Positions 44,945 to 56,667 of a stretch of 64,000 bases of DNA are shown piece by piece. The position numbers were made by a program, and so were the translations under genes. The notes beneath the pieces were generated by a model. The model saw only the letters and a list, made by a program, of their open reading frames with translations, ran no database searches and was not told the origin of the DNA. The DNA comes from Symsagittifera roscoffensis (lineage: Eukaryota; Xenacoelomorpha; Acoela; Convolutidae). The DNA lies in NCBI RefSeq assembly GCF_963678635.1, contig NC_087064.1:19700509-19764508 (forward strand), given 5' to 3'. The number at the start of each line of letters is the position of its first letter. Positions within the stretch are counted from its first letter, which is position 1.

Positions 44945-46293
44945 TTATTGTAGGGGTATGTTACTAGATGAATGTTCTCGATATTGAGCGTTGAAATTTG
45001 TGGGGAAATTTAAAGGAAATGGCGTTGGTGATATTTGACTTAAGGAGGGGGTTGAGGGAAGTGAAAGTGTTTCTGGTAGTGATGAGGTTGTGTCAGATGA
45101 AACGTCAATTGGGTCGTTTATTAAATTTGGTTCACCTTGAATGACGACTAGTGTCATTCACTATGGGAGATTCTGTAGTAGCTGGTGGATTAAAAGGATT
45201 TTCTTGAATTTGTTCAGATGTAGGAGTTCAACCTAAGTAATCTGATGGGGTGTTTGAAGTGCTTGGTTGTGATGTGGCTTGGGTAATACTTTGAATTGTA
45301 CTACTGGAAAGGTCTATAGGATTTACTATCGGTGACTGAGGTATATTGAATTGAACTCTGGGGGTTTGCAAATTTCTATTTCGTCTTGGATGTATAATTT
45401 GTCTATTTATTTCAAGCGTGTTTTGATTTTGGCTTCGGTGTCTTGCTCTTTTAAGATCTTGTTGGAGAGGGGGATATATATTATATACTGGTTCGTATTA
45501 TACTGGCACTTGAGTGTAGGTGTGCGTTGTCCAATATGGAAGACGTTCTGTAGTTACTGGGAGATTAAAAGGGTTTTATCGAATTTGTTCTGATGTGGGA
45601 GTTAAACCTAAGTAGTCTGATGGAATATTTGAAGTGCTTTGTTGTGAAGCAATTGGGGGAGTATCTGGTAGTGTGCTACTAGAAAGGTCTAAAAGATTTG
45701 GTGTTGGTGATTGAGGTATATTAAAGTGAACTCTGGGAGTTTGAAAATTTCTGTTTCGTCTCGGATGTATAAGTTGTCTATTTCTTTCAAGTGTATTTTG
45801 GTTTTAGCTAATGTTTCTTACTCTGTTAAGATCTTGTTGTAGAGATGGGTATATGTTATATGTTGGTTCGTATTGTGGTTCACTCAAAGGTGGGTGGCGA
45901 ACGACTGGTTCTAGTGGTTCAGACAATCGTGCGTGTCTTTCTTCAAAAGTATATTGATTGTCTTGAAAAGAGATGCGTGTTGATGATTGGGGGTTATTTT
46001 TTTGAGTGCTTGTTGGTGTGTTCTTGGAGGTTCCTGGGATGTTGTTGGTGGGGACTGGTGCGGGGGTTGAGTAGCAATTTTGGAAAATTTTCAAAGATGA
46101 TTATATATGAAGAAATTTTATGTTTATTGTAGTATTTTTCGATGAAGAGAATTAAAAGTATCGTTGCTAATGCGAAAGTGATGATAATCTTTTTTATACA
46201 TTTGCATATTATCATTATGAGGGATGACAGAAATGTGAGAAAAATTATGAGGAGATGAAAAACATTTTTTCTTCTGAATAAATATTGAAACAT
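44945..46293 (-). pseudogene. Membrane plus Pro/Ser-rich ORF between pol and env, with repeated YPxL motifs
   Basis: The first piece, 46293-45994, has two hydrophobic segments (LLIIFLTFLSSLIMIICKC and FALATILLILFIEKYY). The next frame, 46094-45804, is rich in Pro, Ser and Thr and ends YEPTYNIYPSLQQDL. The following 375-bp duplicated block repeats the text as YEPVYNIYPPLQQDL (near 45490-45455). YPxL is the ALIX-binding late-domain motif of retroviral budding proteins; its meaning here is inference. Frames are interrupted. 46294-47288, between this ORF and integrase, has no recognisable coding. Confidence 0.45.
45171..45900 (-). repeat. 375-bp tandem duplication inside the Pro-rich ORF
   Basis: TTCTGTAGTAGCTGG at 45171 matches TTCTGTAGTTACTGG at 45546, and GATCTTGTTG at 45455 matches 45830: offset 375 in both places, a multiple of three. 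Clearly diverged, so it is old. Confidence 0.85.
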
Positions 46294-47288
46294 TCAGATA
46301 GTTATTGAAATATCGTACCTGAGTAGAGGGTCAAGGATTTTTGCAAATTAAGTTAGGTTTGGAATAGAGAATAAAAGATTATGAAAAAATTGCAAATAAT
46401 TATTAGAAGGAGGATGAATATTTCTAGGTTATCGGCTATTAGGGTTATCCAGAATTTGAAAAAAATTGAAATGATTGCAAAGAAGTTTGAAAAGATTTGT
46501 TTCAGAAAGAAGCATTGAAGAAATGGTTCATTCTGTGAATTACTGTTTGTTTTTTGAGGCTAAATTCGAGTGTGGTCGGATTATTTATCGATTTTTTGAC
46601 AAGTGGGTTGGATTTTGGCAATTTTTGTTGAGGGGAAATTTTGTTGTCTCTCAAGGGTCTTCCTAGTTTTTTTTATTGGGTGATTGGGGGTATCTAAGAG
46701 GTATTCGTACTTTATGCTGAACGATCATGTGTTTTTGTTCTTTAGGCTAATATAATATTTTTGCTTGAGAGAGTTTTGAGGTCTGAGTTGGAAAATTTTG
46801 TTGACTTTTGTTCTACTTGATAGGGGAGGGTTGTAATATTGAGATTTTTTTTTTCAGTTGTCAATTTTTAGCGAGTTGCTTATGACCTGGAGGTCTTTTA
46901 GTTATAGTTAGAGATACGCTCGAAGGTTTTTATTTGTCGGCTGAAGAAGTCGTGTCAAAAATGAGGTGATGATTTGGGAAGATTTTGATTGGCTGAATTT
47001 GAACTTGATTGTTCAAGTGCTTTTCAGCCTGACTTTTGAGAAAATATACTGGTGTTTGAAGTAATTTCAAGAGGTGAAAAAGTTAATTAATGTTAAAATG
47101 GTTTCTAAAATTCAACTTTCTTTAATATTTTATAATGTGATATGAATGTTTTATAATCTTTTTGTGGCTGATTTTGAAGTCGCGATGATTGCCTATGTTG
47201 AGATTTTTCTTTTTAATCTTGTGGTAGAAATTTTTCTTCTGATTTTCAATTTTTTCTTTCTGATTTTTTTATTCTGAACAATTTTTAA

Positions 47289-47642
47289 TCATGTAAAGGA
47301 GTGTAATTGAGTCAATTCGCGAAGAGCGTACTCTTTTGGATAATAAAGTAAAATATTGTTTTTGTGTTGAACAATTTCTTTTTTGTCTAAATCTAAAAGT
47401 TTGTATGTTACATCAGTGGGTTTATCAATTAAATGATATGGTTTGTTTCGCAGTTGTTGTAATTTCTTAGAAATTCCATTTTGTGTTGTAAAATTTGGAA
47501 TTGAAACGTATTTTCCTATTTTTAAGTTTGTAGCTGGCGTGAATTGAGAGTTTATTTGGGAATTTTTATTTTGTCTTTGTAACAATCTTTTTTGCTGTTT
47601 TTTGATAAATTTCATTGTGGTTTTTTTCTGTTTAAAATCCAT
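47289..47642 (-). pseudogene. pol: Integrase C-terminal domain (GPY/F-like), element A
   Basis: 117 codons, very basic at the start (FIKKQQKRLLQRQ). Residues 60-102 (KLQQLRNKPYHLIDKPTDVT...VQHKNNILLYYPKE) follow the GPY/F module of gypsy and gammaretroviral integrases, with NKPY in place of KGPY. This domain helps integrase bind DNA and chromatin. It lies in a different frame from the core at 47865-48236, with about 220 bp of decayed text between. Confidence 0.7.
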
Positions 47643-47864
47643 TCGGTTAGTGTACCGGAAGCTAATTTTAAAACTTGCGGGCGATGAAAGTGATCTTCAT
47701 CGTGGGTATGTAGTGTAGATTGTACTATATTGATTCTTTATTGGGCTGACAATAGCCTTGTGTATTTTTGAAGAATTTGCTGTAAATATTATCGGTTTTC
47801 GTGGTTTTTGGTTGAAAACCATTTCAATTGAAAATCATTTCAGTTGAAAACCATTTCAGGAAAC

Positions 47865-48236
47865 CTAAAGTTGTTGTGATTTGTGAATTATTAGATAAAG
47901 AGAATAGTTGTACATCTGTTGACCATTCATGTATCGTGTGTCATTTCCGTTAACGATACATCTGAGATACTCCTGTAATGAACGGTTCATGCCGTTGACT
48001 AGTCCATTAGTCCAAGGTGCATGAGATGTACGAGGTTTATGGATAAGATTATATAAAGGGCATAGTGTGATAATTTCGTTGTTTATAAATTCAGTGCCAT
48101 TGTCTGTTGCAAGGATTTTGGGTAAACCGAATTTTGCTATCCAGTGTTCATAAAGTGTTGTAGATGCATAGTAAGCATTACAATGAGGTACTGGGTTAAG
48201 TGCTACGTAGTGTGTCACTGCGTCAACTATGACCAT
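47865..48236 (-). pseudogene. pol: Integrase catalytic core, element A, with the catalytic Glu replaced
   Basis: Starts VIVDAVTHYVALNPV, giving the first catalytic Asp (residue 5). The second is D45 in LATDNGTEF. The third should be Glu 35 residues later; residue 81 in TNGLVNGMNRSLQEYLRC is Asn, so the DD35E triad is broken. It would join element DNA to the host genome; this copy cannot. Upstream, the junction near 48260 runs straight from pre-RT text into this core: reverse transcriptase, RNase H and the integrase HHCC finger are missing. Confidence 0.85.
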
Positions 48237-48261
48237 TATATATGAGTTTCCTTCTGAGGAT

Positions 48262-49310
48262 TTAGAGGTAGATTTAGTGATGAATTTTCTCTGCCAACAT
48301 CAAATTTAGATGCTGCGTATACTTTTGGGTGTTTTTATAGTTAATCCGCTAATTTTTCAAATTCTTTTTGTGTTGTTGTTTGAGAGTGTTGAAAGTTAAA
48401 CATTGTTAAATTTTTTTGTTGTTCTCCTGTGAATTTTGATATTTGAAATGTTTGTTTGAAATAAAGTGTTTTCGTGAAATATTATGTGTTTCGTTTTTCA
48501 TTGCATATTATAATATTTATTGAAAATTCTTCGTCAAGAACTGTTGATTGACATATATCTAATAGTTGTATTATTATTTACTAAAAAATGTCTTAAAAGA
48601 TATTATTCAGTCTATACGCTACTTCCTTAGTGAGAGAAATTGTCGCGTTAGTTTCACAATAACCTAAGAGTCCTAGAGCTAGGATTACTTCATATGGAGA
48701 ATTAATATAGACATGTAAGGAAAGGATGTCTGAGTTTGAGTTTTTTATGTATTTGATTGATGAAAACGTTGCTCGATAAAACTTATGAATTGGTCCAAAT
48801 TTAGGGTCACACATATATAGATGTTGTTTATTTTGTTCTTTTTCATATTGGTGAACTTATTTGATTGAGAAGTTATGAACATAACCTGCTAGTGGTTTGA
48901 GGTGTTTTTGTTCCTGATTATATATAAAGTAAAATTTGAAAAGAATGGTGATTGCTTATTTATTCTTTGGAAGAATGTGAAAGCTGTGTTATTCATTCTT
49001 GAGTATTTATCTTTTATTTGAATTCTGCTGCTGTAAATGTTAATCGTTGGTATTTTTTTAAGTAATAAATGGGATTCCAATGATATTATGTTTAATATCG
49101 GTGATATGGAAAGTTTGTTGGAATGGTTTGTTCAATAGTTTATTTTGTTCCATTGTTCTCATGGGAACGAGAAATTGTTGTTAAGGTTGAGCCTTGTGCT
49201 GTCGCTAGCCTGCTTGTTGTTTTAAGGGTATTAGTTTTGGATGTAAGGTTTTGATTTCATTCTAAGTGGGAATGTTGATGATGTTCGATTCCGCTCCTGA
49301 ATTTTTAAAA
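48262..49310 (-). pseudogene. pol: Protease-like and pre-RT region of Pol, element A
   Basis: Near 49300-49255 the text FKNSGAESNIINIP resembles a retropepsin active site (D-S/T-G-A) with the Asp read as Asn, followed by an in-frame TAG. Later pieces include 49080-48889 and 48814-48593, then YFTKTLYFKQTFQISKFTGE and AASKFDVGRENS (about 48300), the lead-in to RT in gypsy-type Pol. Element B carries the same protease and lead-in text at 62299-62952, which supports the assignment. No YxDD or RNase H motif follows. Confidence 0.55.
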
Positions 49311-49924
49311 AAGTCATTTCCAACGTCTGGTGTTTGAATTTCTTTGCTTTTCGGACTTCCTAAGAGGAGTGGAATTGTCCACATTTTTTCTTTAGGTTGT
49401 GTTTCCTATGGTATATTTTGGTAGATATGATTTGTACTGGAACATTCTTCAGGTTTTTCTCCTGTAATATCTTCTACTGTTTTTTCTATTGTTTTATTAT
49501 TATTGACAGGTCTTGTTTAATAATTTAAAAGAAAGTGATCAAAATTTTGATGGATATGTGAATGTATCGGTTGTTCGTAGATAATTGGTTCATAATCAAT
49601 GTCAACGTTTATCATTTTAATTGAAATTGCATTGTCTGTTTCGCTTTCACTGTCTGTGGATTCGCAACTGATGTGGTTTCATTGCAATCTTCTGCTTTCT
49701 GTATTATCACTACCAGGGGGGTCTGATTGAATTTCTTCAGTTGTTTGTACTTGATTGATTTGTCTTTGATGTTTTGGTGAATTACTTCTATACTTTTGTT
49801 GAGAATCTGGATAACGTGTGTTATTTCTATGTGGTGATTGAGAGTAGTTTCTTTGTCCATTGTTATAATTTGAATTCCTGTTCTGTGAATTACTGCGTGA
49901 TCTATTTTTATAGTTGTTATAACT

Positions 49925-50525
49925 TCATCTCTGATAGTTTGATCTGTTGTTAGAATAATCACGTGATCTATTGCTTTGATACCTTTGATTGCGATCGTTT
50001 GAATAGTTTCTGTTCTTATTGTTGAAATAAATTCTATTTCTATTATATGAAGAGGTTCTAGATAGATCATCTGAATCGTGTCTATGCCTAGATTGTGATT
50101 GGGAACTGGTATCAAACGAAAGTTCAAGTCGGCTTGAATTTGATCTGGAATAGTTGTTTCGATACTGTATATTTCGAATGTTTGATCGCCTATATCTGTT
50201 TTTTGAGAAATTTCTTTGGTTTAGTGATCGCCCTCGATAGTTTGAATTATAAGGTGATTGGTGTCTAGAATAATTTGAGTTATTTGGAAGTGGTTTTCTG
50301 GAACTATTTTTACTATGAATAATTTTGTTAGGTAAATTTTTATCTTTTTTCATGTACTGATGAAACGATTTATTTGGTTCTTTATACTTTAGTGGTTTAT
50401 TTCGATTGTCTTGCTGCTTTTGTCTGCATTCGGCAATGCTGTGTTCGTACCTTTGGCAATAATTGCACCGTTTTTTGAATGATGGTTTACCTTTAAAATT
50501 TGGGTTTTTCTTGTATATTTTTAAA
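49925..50525 (-). pseudogene. gag: Gag nucleocapsid with zinc knuckle and Arg/Asn/Ser-rich tail, element A
   Basis: CNYCQRYEHSIAEC at 50467-50426 is a perfect CX2CX4HX4C zinc knuckle, the RNA-binding module of Gag. It is followed by a long basic tail (SRKPLPNNSNYSRHQSPYNS and many RN, NR, SR pairs) to 49925. It is one frame off the capsid part at 51251-50529, so a single frameshift near 50530 separates them. The frame seen at 50127-49612 is the Ile/Thr-rich shadow of the same AGA/AAT-rich DNA. Confidence 0.8.
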
Positions 50526-50528
50526 ATT

Positions 50529-51251
50529 TCAGTAATTTGTTTCGGATAAATCTGTATCAGAGTCGTGTATTTTATTTTTTTGTGAAGTAGTGGTTTGGAT
50601 GTTGTTTACATACTGTAGCTTTAGATTTTCTCTTTCTTCTAGCTTCATAGTGGTTACTGCTTGTTCTAATTTATCTACTAGTTTTCTAAATTCTAAATCT
50701 GGTTCTCGAATGGAAGAAGGATGTGATGCTTTTTTTATTGCTAGTTTTCGTAATTGAGGTTTTAGAGTCATCATTAAGATTTCTGTCGTCTTTGCGTTTT
50801 AGTAATCATGAGTACTAAGTGAATATGCTTTTCGGACAAAAGTTTCAATTCTTACTGCAAGTTGTTTAATTGTTTCATTTGGTAGTCTACGAATTTCCTT
50901 GCAGAAAACTCTTTTAGAGTCGAACAATTTTAAGAATTCTTGTGTGATTCTTTTCCAATCTGATTTGTTTTCTGTGGGTAAAACTGAAAACCATTTTTGG
51001 GCTGCGCCATCAAGTGTGGTTTGGATTAATGCTGTGCGTTTATGTATCCAATTTTGATGAAGTGGCGTATTTACTGGTTCAGGTTCTATAATTAAAACTA
51101 AATTTGCTGTGACTGCATTTAGATAATCCTCTACACAGTATTCAGGATCTGTGTCTGTGAATACCTTTAGTGGCTTGCTTGATGATATTGATGATTCACC
51201 CATTAGGTAAGGATTCATAGTCATTTGTAGTGATTCTGCGGCATTTGACAT
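50529..51251 (-). pseudogene. gag: Gag capsid region, element A
   Basis: One frame with a single in-frame TAA at 50801-50799. The first 150 codons contain VFTDTDPEYCVEDYLNAVTA, QNWIHKRTALIQTTLDGAAQ, KWFSVLP, SDWKRITQEFLKLF and IRRLPNETIKQLAVRIE, the retrotransposon Gag/capsid pattern. The remainder (MMTLKPQLRKLAIKKASHPS) matches element B at 60909-61079. The ATG at 51251 is probably internal, since related coding text extends upstream. Confidence 0.82.
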
Positions 51252-51381
51252 TTGCGAAAAGTTCGTAAGTTGATTTTTTGTTATTTCTTGTTTTTGTTAA
51301 TATTTCGGTAGTGGAATTTCGTTATGCATTTGAGTCAGTTGATAGGATTGTGTATTGATTGGGTTTTGTGTTTGAAGAATA

Positions 51382-53460
51382 TTATTGTGATGTTGGGTTA
51401 GCTCTAGGTTGTCGTATTTGTTCATCTCGTGTATATGGTTCAAAAATATCTGGTTGATCTGTGCTGTAAGAACGAGGTCTTTGGCTTGGATAAAATTGTG
51501 GAGTTTTTCTGATTATAATATTCCTCATCATTTGATGGAAAATAATTAGTTTTGTGATAAGGAAGTTGAGTATTAGACTGGTATCTGTTTGTATTATTTT
51601 TGTTTTGTTGAAAAAATGGGTAATTTTCACTTCCGTTTTGTGAAGTTCGTGGATGGTCATTAAAATTTATTGAATATGAAGATAGTTGTTGTAAAGTTTG
51701 TCTTTGTGAGTATGAGTAGGTCTGAGTATTTGTATTAGAAGTTTTTGATTTATCTACATAGTTATAATTAGGTTCTGCGAAATAACTTCAAAGTGGTGTT
51801 TTTTGTTTATATGTTGGTTTTATTACTGGTCGAAACGTTTGCTAGTCCATTTTTTTGAGTTTTTCAGTTTTTTATCAACGGAGGGTTTTTTAATGTGGAT
51901 TGTATAATTGTTTGCTGTAACGTTTGGTTTTTTTGGTTTTGGAGTCGTAAAATTGAGTTGAATAGGTGAATGCTTTGCTGCGCTGTAGTAGTTATTGTTT
52001 CTACTACCTCTTCATTTAAAAAACGCGATGGAGTTTATATATCTTGTTGTGTTAGTTTTCTTGTTCCGTTTAAGTTGTCTTGCTGTATAAAAGTGGAGTT
52101 CAAGCTATTGTTTCCTGCTCTATCAGGAAAGAATGTGTTATAGTTTAAAGGTGTTGCGTCAATTGTATGTGGGTATACTTTAACATAAACGTTGTGCTTA
52201 GCTTGATATATCTGTAAGTATATTAGTAAATGATATATGAGACCATTCAGGGTCCCAAAGATTATCTGTTGGTTCTGCTTAAATAGTTTCATCGTCCGTA
52301 TTTTGTGGTCTAAAATTTTTTCTTGTTAAAGCTATAAGTAATTATTATGAACTAAATAATCAATCATGAACCATGCTCAGATTTTTTGTATATCGTGTTT
52401 AACATGTTGTGTTATATCATTACTAGTTAGAATTTCACGGATTGAATTTAAAAATTTAGAAAATATATTTATTTCTTGTCGTAAAGTTGTATGTCGGGAT
52501 GTTTGAATTGGTGAACCGCCTTGAGGTTCTTATAACTCTGATATAGATAAATAGCTATAGATAAGCGAAAATACATCGTTTATGAACATCGAGTTTGCTC
52601 TTTGTGAGTTTTGATGTCGTAACTTAGGTATTTTTTTTGTATTGTAATAACTTTTGAAAATTCAATGTTCACGTCATCGGTTTGAATGAGGTATTTGTCA
52701 TGAAATTCATTTGGTGAATTGACTTCAATTCTGTAGATTCTATATTGTGATGTAATATTACATATACTTTGGAGATAGTGGTAATGAAGTTGTCTTTTTT
52801 TTACATTGGGAGATTGTTTTGTACATGGACTTTCTCCTTTTTCGAATAAATTAGGTTTTGGCGAAATTGTATTTGTCCTCAAGCTTCAGCTTGTGGATGT
52901 TTTAAAAATGAGTTTGTGGAGTCTTCTATGTTTTCTTCATTTCGATTCATTTTTAACGTGTAATTTTCAATGTGAGTTATTGGTTGATTCCAATTAGTTT
53001 GTTTGTGTACGACTTATTTATTCTACGTTTTCCTTTAATTGATGCTGGTGACGTGGTTTCTGAGTCGGAGAAGTATATTTGATTGTCAATCTGATGGTTT
53101 TTAATTATTGAGTCTTTTAAATTGTGGAGTTCTTGTATTGCGCTTGTTTCTGATTCTGAGACTGAGTTTCTTCGTTTTGAAAATCGTTTTTGAATAATTT
53201 GTTTTTGTTTGCTTATAATTTCCTGCCTAAGTGTCTGTCAATTTGTTCTTATGTATCCTATTGTATGTCTGTGTGGTTTAACTACGAGGTTGTATCTTTC
53301 GTCGTTAACTATACAATTGTGTAATATAATTGTTTGTTTATTTCCAAAATTGTCTCTTGACGTAAGGTTTGGGATGATGGATGCAAGATTGAGATTAGTA
53401 GTTTCTAATGCCCTAAACTGTTGGTTCTTACAATTTTTGCGGTTAGCCTAACTTGGGTAA
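51382..53460 (-). pseudogene. N-terminal extension of Gag (or a separate 5' ORF), element A
   Basis: Broken frames with uniform A/C-rich coding text. 52882-52580 includes KRQLHYHYLQSICNITSQY and DIKTHKEQT. 52292-52035 includes DATPLNYNTFFPDR. A piece near 51990-51900 reads LRLQNQKNQTLQQTIIQS (coiled-coil-like), and another lies at 51660-51382. The first two are matched by element B (58792-59097: RQLLYHYLPCICNKLSYY, KIQKEQT; 59377-59598: NTPLNYNSIF), so this was real protein in the ancestor. With it, Gag would be far longer than in usual gypsy elements. Function unknown. Confidence 0.5.
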
Positions 53461-53886
53461 TGCATTGTCGGGTTGGAGCGAAAAGAATATATCGATTCTT
53501 GAGAACGATTTTTACTTCCTCGTGGCTAATTCTAAGCTAAGGTAAACTTACCTAATCTTATTTAGGGGTAGTGATTTGTGATCAAGGATTGGATAATAGT
53601 AAATCGATCCACAAGGTTTATGTATAATTAGAACACAAGTAGTTCGTTAGGTACTATTTTAGGACTTACTAAGCTTAAGTGTTTTAGCCTGGGTCGTCTA
53701 AGAGGAAAGGATTCAAGTGAAGGATGAGTAACCGAAGTTCTGTACTGTTTATCCTAATTAGAATGGTCAGTTTTTTGAAAAATTTCTGTTATTACTGGTT
53801 CGTTAATAAGGGTTGGGTAGTGAATTGACGTTTGAGGTCGTTAAGCACCAATTAATTGAGAAGGGGAGAATAAAATTGTTCTATTT

Positions 53887-54040
53887 GATCCAAGGATAAG
53901 CCTTGATGATCAGAATATTTAGGTAAATTTATTTTGATTTAATTTAAGTAAAGGAAATTTAAAGATCCAAGGGAAGCCTTGATGATCTGTTATTTCAAAT
54001 GAAAATAATCTAAAAGAAAATAAGGTTAAGCCTTGATAGT
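53887..54040 (-). repeat. Leader inverted-repeat words GATCCAAGG...CCTTGATGATC, element A
   Basis: GATCCAAGGATAAGCCTTGA (53887), GATCCAAGGGAAGCCTTGAT (53963) and a half copy AGGTTAAGCCTTGATAG (about 54022). Element B has the reverse complement at 57612, 57707 and 62958. Each can form a stem (CCAAGG with CCTTG). The surrounding leader 53460-54250 is otherwise non-coding. Confidence 0.7.
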
Positions 54041-54539
54041 TTTTATTAAAAGCTGTTATGTTTTAGGTGATGAAACTGGGATGGAAAGATGATTTATATA
54101 TACTTCAATTTGCTTTCTTCTAGCTAACTTTTGTTTTTTCATATTTAAAAAAGTTTTTTTCGAAGATGTTTTGAATTTACTGCAGAATTTTGGGTAGAAC
54201 GACTTGGATTGTTTTTATCGGTCGTTATTGTACAATTATTAGGTGTAGCACCAATCAAGCTTGTTGAAGATTTTTCTTCAAAATTTTATGTCAGTAAAAG
54301 AAAATTTAATTTTACTGCTAGAAATTATAAAAGTTTGGTCTGGCATTTGCCGTACGAGCACGAAAACTAATGGTAGATTTCTTCCTAATCGTATGTCGAC
54401 TCTTGTCCGAGGTCTTCTTCCAATACCGGGTAGTTCTCGTATTGTTCGGAAAATTGGCTCCGATCTAATGAGTCCTAGAGACATTTCTACTAAAATTTTG
54501 TCATATAATTTTTTTAAAATTTTGTTTTTGTCTAATTCA

Positions 54540-54904
54540 AATCTAATATTCTGGTTAATGTTTCTAATCTAAGTTGGTTAAGGTCTTGATCGATACTTTT
54601 GGTCGCACCAGATGAGTTATGAACGAGTAATTTCAGATAAAGTACACCATCTGCTCGTCACGTTATCTTATTTTCGGCCGGATAGATCCGTGCAACTTCT
54701 TAGTCTAATACCAAACTTAATCTTACTCTTATATCTCCTAGTCTCAATAGATCTAGAGTATACTGGTTTTATACGAGTCGGTCTCTTTGGAGAAGGCAAC
54801 TAAGTTCTAAGTTAAACTCAAATCTCTCTTGTGCTGCTTTACAAGTAATTTCAGCACTTACAAATAAGTGGATTGTTAGTTTGATAGAGTATGATTGGTT
54901 AGTA
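54540..54904 (-). repeat. 5' LTR part of element A
   Basis: 54614-54904 matches the LTR fragments at 34274-34582 and 38625-38933. 54540-54610 also matches element B (CGACCAAAAG...TTAGATT). All copies begin, read in sense, with TACTAACCAATCAT or a close form, so the sense 5' edge is about 54904; it is not the usual TG. The inner edge is unresolved and may lie near 54250. Confidence 0.7.
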
Positions 54905-56667
54905 TTCAATATTTTATAGAGATAAAATAACAGAATAATATCCAATAATAAAATCTAGTATATATTTGGTTCCACAATTGTCGAGTTCATTAAATTTAAC
55001 TCACTTTTGATTGGGCGATTGAGCGTGGTAGAATAGCAGACTCGCTTCATCCCCATATCTGACCTAAGCATCCATTTTTCATTCTATTGAGACTGTGCGA
55101 GGGGGCTCACCTTTGTTTTAGCTTATTAGGAAAACACAAATCCACTAGATGTAATCACTTTTAGTGTAGGAGTAACTAATATCCTATTATATCATTAATG
55201 ATTCATGATGTTCCGAATTTTATTGGGTTATGCTGCTAACTAATTTAATCATACTACTTTAATGATTACGTTTAGAAGCTTGAAGCAAAGTAAAGTGGAA
55301 GTGGAGCATGTCGAGCAATTTGGTTGCTTTTGCTTTCAAGAACCAATGGCTGCTAGGTTTTATGAATTTTGACTTCTACGGTTTACTTCCACAATGAATA
55401 ATGATTTCCATAGAAAATAATGCGCAACCAAACACTTTCATGCATGATTTGTATGGAAAATGATCAATCATGCGCGGCAGATATGTTTGTTTCAAAAACC
55501 GTCAAAATAGCTTTTTAACCAATTAAATTAGTGAAAAAACGATTTATCCTCCTTATGCAAGCTTTTGGTAAGATATGAAAAACTTTCACCATGCAAATCA
55601 TTCGTCGCAACATATATGGTGCGAGGTATGGAAGAGATTTTTCACAGATTTTTTGCTCTGTAAAACCATGAAAATAGAAGTTAATTTACAAAAGTTACTG
55701 AGAAAAAAGTATCTTTAGTACACGATACACTTGTTTTTTTTTCACCATGCAAACCGTATGTCACACCATAAAAGGTGCTATTTATGGAAACTATGTTTCC
55801 ATACAAAAACAATTTAATAGAGCATGCAACAACACAACCAAAATCGACAAAACTTTGTAAATTTTGAGGTTTTTTTTGCATTTTCAAATTTTGAGGGGGT
55901 AAACTGAGAACAAACAATTGGCAAATAAATGCGTGAAGATTGGTGAAAAATAGATATTTTTTTCCATTTTCTCAAGTTTTTCTGATTCCGGAACAAATCT
56001 TTATTTTGCACAGTATGAAACGAGTTTCACCTGCATCATGATTGTCAGCACAATGTCGTTTTACATGAACATGAGTGCAGTCCAAACATGTTCGCCTTGA
56101 CCTCATTGCTTCCCATGTCATTTTAAATTATAATAGGATAATGTGGACGGTTTTGTACAAATTCGCCGATTGCGGTTAGAAGCAGAATGAGACGCATATG
56201 CAAAAACCTTCTCGACCAATGTTTTAAATTTTCATTTAAAATACATTGAAGTACTTCTTTGTTCGTTGGAAAAAATGATCTGAAATTTTGAAAAACAGGT
56301 TTGTTCCGCGCCAATCTCGCACTCATCACAAGTGAATTACATGATAATGGATGAAAAAGCCGTTTTTTGACAGTTTTGTGCTGAAACAAACTATTCAATT
56401 TTTGAAGCGAAGGTCTCCAAAATGGCTGAAGGAGAGGAAAAGTGTTGGTGTTTATAAAAATCGCTCAGGCTTGTTACGAAACTTACGCAACTTAGTTTGC
56501 GTAATCAGATTAGTCAATCGAGGAAGGTCATCTCGCAAAATCTTGCAAGGTTCTTGAAAATTTGAGCTAGCTTACAATTTCTCGGAACACGGATGTTATT
56601 GGAACCAGTTCGAATCAAAAATTTATTTCCAATATTTTATTGCTAGATTATTTCTGTAAAATACTTA
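54905..56667. other. Spacer between the head-to-head elements A and B
   Basis: AT-rich. Short ORFs (55681-55917, 56123-56398, 56351-56557) have no motif. A TGGTAGAATAG word with a tRNA-like context (about 55027-55075) fits an A box, but no B box follows. Nothing else recognised. Confidence 0.4.

Larger units (their letters stand above)
39066..54904 (-). mobile_element. Element A: very large decayed retrovirus-like (Ty3/gypsy-type) element
   Basis: On the minus strand, from 54904 downwards: LTR part, leader with repeated inverted words, long Gag, zinc knuckle, protease-like and pre-RT part, integrase, a membrane/Pro-rich ORF, an Env-like ORF, a further 3' ORF and 3' non-coding. The sense strand is strikingly A- and C-rich throughout. 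The span is about 15.8 kb even though RT and RNase H are missing. Gypsy-type membership rests on the Gag pattern, the CCHC knuckle, integrase after the RT position and the GPY/F-like integrase end. Stops and frameshifts are common, so it is not active. Confidence 0.8.

Noticed and set aside
49612-50127. 171-codon Ile/Thr-rich ORF overlapping the Gag basic tail, also open in element B
   Set aside because: AGA/AAT-rich DNA read one base off gives ATA/GAA/ACA codons without stops, so openness in both copies is explained by composition rather than an overprinted gene.
55016-55075. tRNA-like stretch with an A-box word
   Set aside because: No B box and no acceptor stem pairing; not a tRNA gene.
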